From the IMG/VR virus record IMGVR_UViG_3300020020_000141, positions 1 to 27,006 of that record: a stretch of 27,006 nt of DNA, one strand, 5' to 3'. Shown here piece by piece: positions 22,962 to 27,006 of this stretch. The notes under the pieces are model-generated. The model made no database searches. It saw only the letters and a program-made list of their open reading frames with translations, and had not been told where the DNA came from. A program made the translations under genes and the position numbers. Each line of letters opens with the position of its first letter. The first letter of the stretch is position 1. This stretch comes from a virus.

Positions 22962-23671
22962 TGTCAAATATAATAAGTTCAATGACCGTTCTATTGAATG
23001 TTCAAAGAAGATTCAAACCGAAAGATAAGTCTTGGATGAATGATGCAATACGTTTTATAGGTGAAGCTATACAAGGTATTGGTACTGCTCTTCCAATGGA
23101 AACAAAAAGTGTACCTCTAAAAGTAGTTAATAGACGAGCTATACTTCCAAAAGATATGATTGACCATATTGGATTTAGTCATTGTGGTTCTCGTATTCCT
23201 GTAGCTAAAGGTATTCCTGCAGAACAAAGAAATGAAGGAGGTGGTTATTGGATGAATCCTGGCTACCTCGTTTGTCCTTTTAATGAAGGTGAAATTAATT
23301 GCGTATATAAAGCTATTCCAGTAGATGAAAGAGGACTTCCTCTCATATACAATGACTTTGATTATCAAAGAGCAGTTGAATGGTATATAATGATGAGTAT
23401 GCTTGCTAGTGGTTATGAACATAAAGTATTCAATTATAAAGATTGTGATACTAAATGGCAAGAACATTCTGCAAGAGCTTGTAATAATATGAAAATGCCT
23501 TCTCGTGATGAACATGTGGCTTTTGGTAATTGCTGGATTAGATTATTTGAAGATGGTCTATTTATGGAAAACTTTGGTAGAGGTCTTGAGTATACCGATG
23601 ATACTACATTAGGAGAGGGAACAATAATCCTACCTACCTATGTGGATAGAAATAAACTAGCTAACAACTAA
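22961..23671 (+). CDS. Probable tail ring/adaptor protein
   Basis: 236 residues, start overlapping the preceding stop (TAATG). N-terminal helix with the pattern K-x-W-x-x-D-A-I-x-x-I-x-E-A-I (residues 23-41), followed by a beta core. Residues 101-131 read GYLVCPFNEGEINCVYKAIP and VDERGLPLIYND, a pattern (F-x-x-G-x-I-x-x-x-Y-x-x-x-P-x-D-x-x-G-x-P) frequent in podoviral head-tail connector proteins, where the strand pair lines the channel and the helix after it (AVEWYIMMSMLASG) packs on the ring. Ten bases separate it from the stabilisation/hub-like gene. Of the three small genes here it is the best connector candidate. Function inferred from pattern and context. Confidence 0.6.
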   Translation: MSNIISSMTVLLNVQRRFKPKDKSWMNDAIRFIGEAIQGIGTALPMETKSVPLKVVNRRAILPKDMIDHIGFSHCGSRIPVAKGIPAEQRNEGGGYWMNPGYLVCPFNEGEINCVYKAIPVDERGLPLIYNDFDYQRAVEWYIMMSMLASGYEHKVFNYKDCDTKWQEHSARACNNMKMPSRDEHVAFGNCWIRLFEDGLFMENFGRGLEYTDDTTLGEGTIILPTYVDRNKLANN

Positions 23672-23681
23672 CCTGAATGCT

Positions 23682-26600
23682 ATGGAGTTAAAAGGTATGT
23701 ATGATGATAGCCTAGATAAGGCTAATGCATCAGAAGGAATGTGGAGCATTAATACCAGAAATATTGTAATAACCAAGGATAAAAAAGCTATTAAGAATGA
23801 AGATGGTTTCAATTTATATGCTTATAATTATACTCAAGGGGCTACCCCAATTGGTTTTATTACATTATATGACGATGAAGTAATTATATTTTCTGTAACT
23901 ACTACTTCTGAAATAGGTAAAATAGATAAAAAAGGTTTTTATACGGTTATTGTAAGGGATGATGGTTTTAACTTCAGTATAGATTATCCTATAAGTGGAA
24001 GGCATCATTATAATATTTATGGACATACAGAGATTGTATTTACAGATAATTATAATCCTGTTAAAGTTCTTAATATAACTAAATTACCTTTTGCTCTTAA
24101 TCCTGACAAGACTTTAGTTGACCCTTCTCAATTAAATAATGCTTTCTTATTTCCTGAAGTTATTATACCTCAATTTAATGTAACTGAAGTTGGAGGTTCA
24201 GGAGGTAATATTACTACAGGTACTGTATTCTTTACAGGACAATATGTAGATTATAATGGCTTTACTACTAATGCTTTTCCTCTCTCAAATCCTACTAGGA
24301 TAATTCCTATTAATAGTACCTATCCACAAATTAGTGGTGCTCCTAGTGGAAGTAAAACTTCTAATATTGTAAAGCTTTTTATATCAGGTCTTGATACTCG
24401 TTTTAAAGAACTTAAACTAATAGTAGTACGTAAACAATCAAATCAATATTACGCAGAACAATTTACTACTCTTGATATACATGATATTAATGCTACAGCT
24501 GTATATACTGGTTTAGAAGTTCCTATTAGTATGTCTCTTGGAAGTGTATTTGTAGATAGACCTAGTTACACTACAGCTTCTTCTGTATTAGTTAGTGATG
24601 ATATTCTTTATCTTGCTGATGTAGGTGCTAAACCTAAACTTAATATTCAGAAGTATGTTAACAATTGGAAGATTCAATATACAACCGATGTAGTAAGTGT
24701 TAATCAATTACCTAACTCTTACAAAGATGGTAAAGTAGGTTTTGATAAAAGTACTTTTATGCATAATGAAGTATATGCTGTTTATGCGGTAGTTACTATG
24801 CTAGAAGGTGATTATCAATATGCCTTTCATATTCCTGGTCGTCCTGTTAGAAAGATAGTAGGTGTTCCTGAATTAGCAGGGTATGATGAAAATACACCTA
24901 TGTCAACATTAATGAATGTTGCTATTGCTACTGGTACTCCTGCTGGTTCTGTAAAATATTTATCTGAAGATAATGCTATAGCTAACGGGGTTAAATATTT
25001 TCAAACTAGAGATACATCAAGTTATCCTATTGGTACTATGGGCTTTTGGGAAAATGAAAATGAATTTTATCCCGATACAGAAGATTTTGATTATTGGGAT
25101 GCTACTGGAAAGATAGCAGGAAAGACTTTACGTAAAGCACAAGTAAGACACCATAAAACACCTAGTCATAGTAGACATGGTTATCTAAATACAAATAAAG
25201 AATGTAATATATTAGGAATAAAAGTAACTGATATTTATTTACCTCCTGAAATAAGAGCACAAATACAGAATATAGAAATCTACTATGCTAAACGTACTGG
25301 TGCTAATAGTACCCTTGCAGGTAGAGGTTTATTTATGTTTGCAGGTAAATACATATATGATTCTCCTAGTTTTGCAGTTACATCTAATGCAGGTAATTGG
25401 ACTACACAAACACAAGATGGAAATATTGGTGTACATATTGATAGTATGAGAATGTATCCATTCGATATGCTTGTCGATAAAACAAGTGTAATGCCTAATT
25501 ATATTTATAATAATTGGAAAATTCTAACTACTCCTGTACCTGACCCTAATTCTAATGGAGGTTCTCTTTCTGATGGTAAAGGAGGTAGTAATGATGGGTC
25601 TATATTTAAGTTCTTAGATATGACTGATTATAGAAGTGGAGGTCTTACTACTATACAGCCAGCACAAGATCAATTTAAAGTACGAGGTATTGAGTATCAA
25701 AGATATCTTCCATTTAATACAAATATTGGAGTTGTAAATGGACTTAGTATAGAGAATAGATATTCAGAAGAAACATTTTTTGCATTTTTAAAAAATAATA
25801 CAGTTTCAGGTAGAATTAATAATGGAAGTAATTCTATGGATTTGGTTATTCCTACTATAAGTTATAGTACTAATCCTCAACATCAAACCTATACTACAGA
25901 TTTATGTGTATGGAAACCCAATGTGTATAATAGATTTAATGAACAAGATTTAGTATCTACTGGTTATCGTGTTGATAATGATGCTATTGCTACTGCTCCT
26001 ATATTTGGTGGAGACGGTTATGTTGGTACTCAAGGTATGATTCTTACTGGACCTACAAGAAATACTTTTAATGATTTAGCTGACCAACATGATGGTATTA
26101 GAACTAAAATTCAATTTTATGTAGAGACTGCTAATCCTGCTGAATTACAATATGGAGATTTCTATCCTAAGTATGATTATGAAATGGTAAATAATGGTAC
26201 TAGTAATAGTTCAGAATATCCAATAAGATTTCATAAAGATTATACTGCTTTAAATTCTCTTAATGTTGTATCGCATATTGATTTTGATGCATTAGATATA
26301 ACTAGATATACTAATCGTATTCTACGTTCTACTAAAGCAGAAAGAGGGGAATTAGTTTTATCTTGGAGAGAATTCTTACCTAATAACTATTACGATACAA
26401 GTAGAGATAGAGGTAGAATAGTTCACTTAGAAGCAGTTAATGGAGAGATACTTATTCAACATGAGTACGGTCTTTATATAACTAGAGGTAGTGAACAATT
26501 ACACTCTGATGTTACAACTATCGAAGTAGGAAGTGGTGATGTATTTGGTCGTCCTCCTAAAGAGATTCTAGATTCTAAAGATGGATATGTAGGTTGTAAT

Positions 26601-27005
26601 TCTAAATTCGTTTGTGGTAAATTCAAAGGTGGATACTTTACTGCTGATGAAAAGCAGGGTAAGATATTCATTATGGATAACTCTACGAAAGAGATTTCCA
26701 ATGAAGGTATGTATAAATGGTTTAGAGATCATCTACCTATGATTGGGAATCTTACTTCAAATAATCCTTTTGCTTTCAATGGACTTTGTTCTTCTTATGA
26801 TGAAGTTAATAATAGAATTATCTTTGTCAAGAAACAATTAATTCTTTCTCCTTATGATGTTTCACGGTATAAAGGACACTATACAGAAGATATAGCATTT
26901 ATACGAAGTCTTGTTCCTGGAGATGTTGTATATAAAGATGGAAAATATATGAGAGTATTAGAAGGTTCTCCTAATGTAGGAATCCCTATACCTCCTGAAT
27001 CTTAA
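23682..27005 (+). CDS. Stabilisation/tail hub-like protein (P22 gp10-like)
   Basis: 1107 residues; complete, since the TAA at 27003-27005 falls just inside the window. The N-terminus MELKGMYDDSLDKANASEGM, then NTRNIVITK and IKNEDGFNLY, matches the opening of phage tail-stabilisation/hub proteins, which begin by listing a positioned strand before a beta-propeller-like body. Repeated strands of 30-60 residues run through the protein, with a segment PPEIRAQIQNIEIYYAKR (about 525) and a distal part IEVGSGDVFGRPP, then YVGCNSKFVCGKFKGGYFTAD (about 947-990), typical of the propeller end of that group. In short-tailed phages it closes the lower end of the tail tube. In the crAss-like virion it could be the hub or the muzzle; this cannot be settled here. 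No enzymatic motif seen. Confidence 0.72.
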   Translation: MELKGMYDDSLDKANASEGMWSINTRNIVITKDKKAIKNEDGFNLYAYNYTQGATPIGFITLYDDEVIIFSVTTTSEIGKIDKKGFYTVIVRDDGFNFSIDYPISGRHHYNIYGHTEIVFTDNYNPVKVLNITKLPFALNPDKTLVDPSQLNNAFLFPEVIIPQFNVTEVGGSGGNITTGTVFFTGQYVDYNGFTTNAFPLSNPTRIIPINSTYPQISGAPSGSKTSNIVKLFISGLDTRFKELKLIVVRKQSNQYYAEQFTTLDIHDINATAVYTGLEVPISMSLGSVFVDRPSYTTASSVLVSDDILYLADVGAKPKLNIQKYVNNWKIQYTTDVVSVNQLPNSYKDGKVGFDKSTFMHNEVYAVYAVVTMLEGDYQYAFHIPGRPVRKIVGVPELAGYDENTPMSTLMNVAIATGTPAGSVKYLSEDNAIANGVKYFQTRDTSSYPIGTMGFWENENEFYPDTEDFDYWDATGKIAGKTLRKAQVRHHKTPSHSRHGYLNTNKECNILGIKVTDIYLPPEIRAQIQNIEIYYAKRTGANSTLAGRGLFMFAGKYIYDSPSFAVTSNAGNWTTQTQDGNIGVHIDSMRMYPFDMLVDKTSVMPNYIYNNWKILTTPVPDPNSNGGSLSDGKGGSNDGSIFKFLDMTDYRSGGLTTIQPAQDQFKVRGIEYQRYLPFNTNIGVVNGLSIENRYSEETFFAFLKNNTVSGRINNGSNSMDLVIPTISYSTNPQHQTYTTDLCVWKPNVYNRFNEQDLVSTGYRVDNDAIATAPIFGGDGYVGTQGMILTGPTRNTFNDLADQHDGIRTKIQFYVETANPAELQYGDFYPKYDYEMVNNGTSNSSEYPIRFHKDYTALNSLNVVSHIDFDALDITRYTNRILRSTKAERGELVLSWREFLPNNYYDTSRDRGRIVHLEAVNGEILIQHEYGLYITRGSEQLHSDVTTIEVGSGDVFGRPPKEILDSKDGYVGCNSKFVCGKFKGGYFTADEKQGKIFIMDNSTKEISNEGMYKWFRDHLPMIGNLTSNNPFAFNGLCSSYDEVNNRIIFVKKQLILSPYDVSRYKGHYTEDIAFIRSLVPGDVVYKDGKYMRVLEGSPNVGIPIPPES

Positions 27006-27006
27006 A

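Noticed and set aside
1-27006. tRNA genes, integrase, reverse transcriptase, BACON-domain protein and endolysin.
   Set aside because: Looked for in the reading frames and intergenic stretches; the gaps are all under about 135 bases and none shows cloverleaf structure, and no matching protein motif was seen.

Overview
This window looks like the late structural region of a crAss-like bacteriophage (order Crassvirales), a short-tailed phage group of gut Bacteroidota. The evidence is a terminase nuclease domain directly followed by an 804-residue portal, then a 487-residue protein with the character of a crAss-like major capsid protein, and at the far end a set of tail-connector genes closed by a 1107-residue stabilisation/hub-like protein. 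The DNA is AT-rich (about one third G+C by eye). Every credible gene is on the + strand and packed tightly, with 2-4 nt gaps or ATGA/TAATG overlaps. Starts are preceded by A-rich leaders rather than clear Shine-Dalgarno sequences, as is usual for Bacteroidota and their phages. TAA, TAG and TGA all occur as terminators, so the standard bacterial code fits; several crAss-like lineages reassign a stop codon.

Layout. (1) 3-3216: end of the large terminase and the portal, closed by a hairpin at 3237-3268. (2) 3328-9843: head module, with a proline-rich probable scaffold, a 190-aa beta-rich protein, the major capsid protein, an unrecognised 310-aa protein, a 352-aa probable connector, and a 421-aa protein with a repetitive charged tail. 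It is closed by a strong terminator at 9864-9897. (3) 9919-20843: a fibre (adhesin) module of eight genes. The first four are a 235-aa protein, a 147-aa fibre-neck-like protein, a 390-aa fibre with an Mtd-like N-terminus, and a 373-aa fibre shaft. Four tandem, clearly paralogous, probably beta-helical fibre proteins (680, 463, 604 and 503 aa) follow, then a 226-aa protein with an Ig/Cna-B-like C-terminus. The module is closed by a terminator at 20857-20889. (4) 20978-27005: a 67-aa acidic protein, an overlapping out-of-frame pair of small membrane/secreted proteins that resemble a lysis (spanin) cassette, three small probable connector/ring genes, and the large stabilisation/hub-like protein.

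Together these genes would package DNA through the portal, build the capsid, attach the tail and display adhesins to the host surface. The most unusual part is the four-gene adhesin array at 13383-20152. Each member keeps the same N-terminal module and the same short C-terminal cap, but the asparagine/phenylalanine-rich middle differs. Only the first member carries the Mtd-like N-terminal motif. The second point of interest is the nested frame-shifted membrane-protein pair at 21184-21808.

Assignments rest on motif recognition and gene order without database search. Names for proteins other than the terminase, portal, major capsid protein and the fibre family should be read as role guesses. 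No tRNA, CRISPR array, integrase, reverse transcriptase, endolysin or RNA polymerase gene was seen here. No gene-free stretch exceeds about 135 bases.
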